Shown: positions 63,832 through 64,000 of the stretch, piece after piece
Layout of the letters: each line of letters starts with the position of its first letter
Position numbering within the stretch: position 1 is the stretch's first letter
Source: an uncultured Alistipes sp.
GTDB taxonomy: Bacteria; Bacteroidota; Bacteroidia; Bacteroidales; Rikenellaceae
Direction of reading: 5' to 3'
Assembly: GCF_902388705.1 (NCBI RefSeq)
Contig: NZ_CABMQJ010000004.1
Location: 84,589 to 148,588 of the forward strand
DNA length: 64,000 nt
Notes under the pieces: generated by a model
Told to the model about the DNA's origin: nothing
Database searches by the model: none
The model's input: only the letters and a program-made list of their open reading frames with translations
Made by a program: the position numbers and the translations under genes

Positions 63832-63893
63832 ACAATTTTTCGGAAAGCCTGTATACCCCCCCCCGATTTTTTTGAAACATCCCTCCTGAATGC

Positions 63894-63927
63894 AGCGAAG
63901 CGCACCTTTTTACAAGTGCGCTTCGCT
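63894..63927. terminator. Hairpin downstream of the rubredoxin gene
   Basis: A perfect 12-bp stem AGCGAAGCGCAC/GTGCGCTTCGCT with a 10-base loop, 9 bases past the rubredoxin stop. No T tract follows on the minus strand, so termination is likely but not certain. Confidence 0.55.
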
Positions 63928-63935
63928 TTCGGGTG

Positions 63936-64000
63936 TTACTCGGCAACCTCTTCGAACTGGTCTTTGCCGACGCCGCAGACGGGGCAAACCCAGTCTTCGG
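63936..64000 (-). CDS. Rubredoxin or rubredoxin-domain protein, C-terminal end
   Basis: The last 21 codons read EDWVCPVCGVGKDQFEEVAE and a stop. This is the second iron-binding half of a rubredoxin (CPVCG with DxF following), an electron carrier with one iron held by four Cys. The other CxxC lies outside the window, so a fusion with another domain cannot be ruled out. Confidence 0.85.
   Translation of the reverse strand, partial: EDWVCPVCGVGKDQFEEVAE

Overview
The window is one stretch of a circular-type bacterial chromosome from a high-GC member of the Bacteroidota, most like Alistipes/Rikenellaceae (inference). The supporting signs are about 20 exact copies of the Bacteroidota -7 promoter box TAnnTTTG placed just upstream of genes, few Shine-Dalgarno sites, a type III glutamine synthetase, a two-subunit B12-dependent methylmalonyl-CoA mutase, a BlaI/M56 pair whose peptidase carries TonB-plug-like repeats, an LruC-type lipoprotein and many short lipoprotein signals. 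Gene density is high. I see no rRNA, tRNA, CRISPR array, integrase or insertion sequence.

Layout. 1-6603: C-terminal part of a PpiD-like foldase, an iron alcohol dehydrogenase, and mutA-mutB on the minus strand. 6604-7185: an AT-rich spacer and a strongly base-paired leader RNA before glnN. 7186-14232: glnN; then murK-like kinase, murQ, a UbiD decarboxylase and a helix-hairpin-helix protein as an overlapping operon, followed by rpsU. 14233-18971: BlaI/M56 operon with a double operator, and a WG-repeat lipoprotein. 19265-33257 (minus): BamA/TamA-like barrel, DksA-like protein, type-2 ileS, a four-PAS histidine kinase, an MsbA-like exporter, rnhA and valS. 33372-38360: lon, then the translationally coupled Kdo genes kdsB-kdsA-kdsD. 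38490-42880 (minus): XRE regulator with a membrane protein, a lone PAS protein, a ClC channel with CBS domains, trpS. 42995-51562: oxyR, a 0.7-kb pyrimidine-rich repeat region, then rsfS-ftsH-cdsA-psd-AI-2E-like permease-flavokinase-ahcY. 51813-64000: M16 protease with DUF456 protein, LruC lipoprotein, panC-panD, a small barrel protein, GH127 lipoprotein, dipeptidyl peptidase III, a poly-G-frameshifted secreted protein and the end of a rubredoxin.

How the genes fit together. Most are housekeeping: envelope biogenesis (Kdo, phospholipid head groups, barrel assembly, lipid flipping), peptidoglycan recycling (MurK/MurQ), proteostasis (PpiD-like, Lon, FtsH, M16, DPP III), translation (IleS, ValS, TrpS, RsfS, S21) and anaerobic carbon and nitrogen metabolism (mutase, glutamine synthetase III). 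The least explained elements are the glnN leader RNA, the 9-G contingency-type tract that switches the N-terminus of the protein near 63.5 kb, the tandem dyads over the blaI promoter, the palindrome over the XRE promoter, a ClC protein lacking both proton-pathway glutamates, and long strand-biased pyrimidine repeats between genes.
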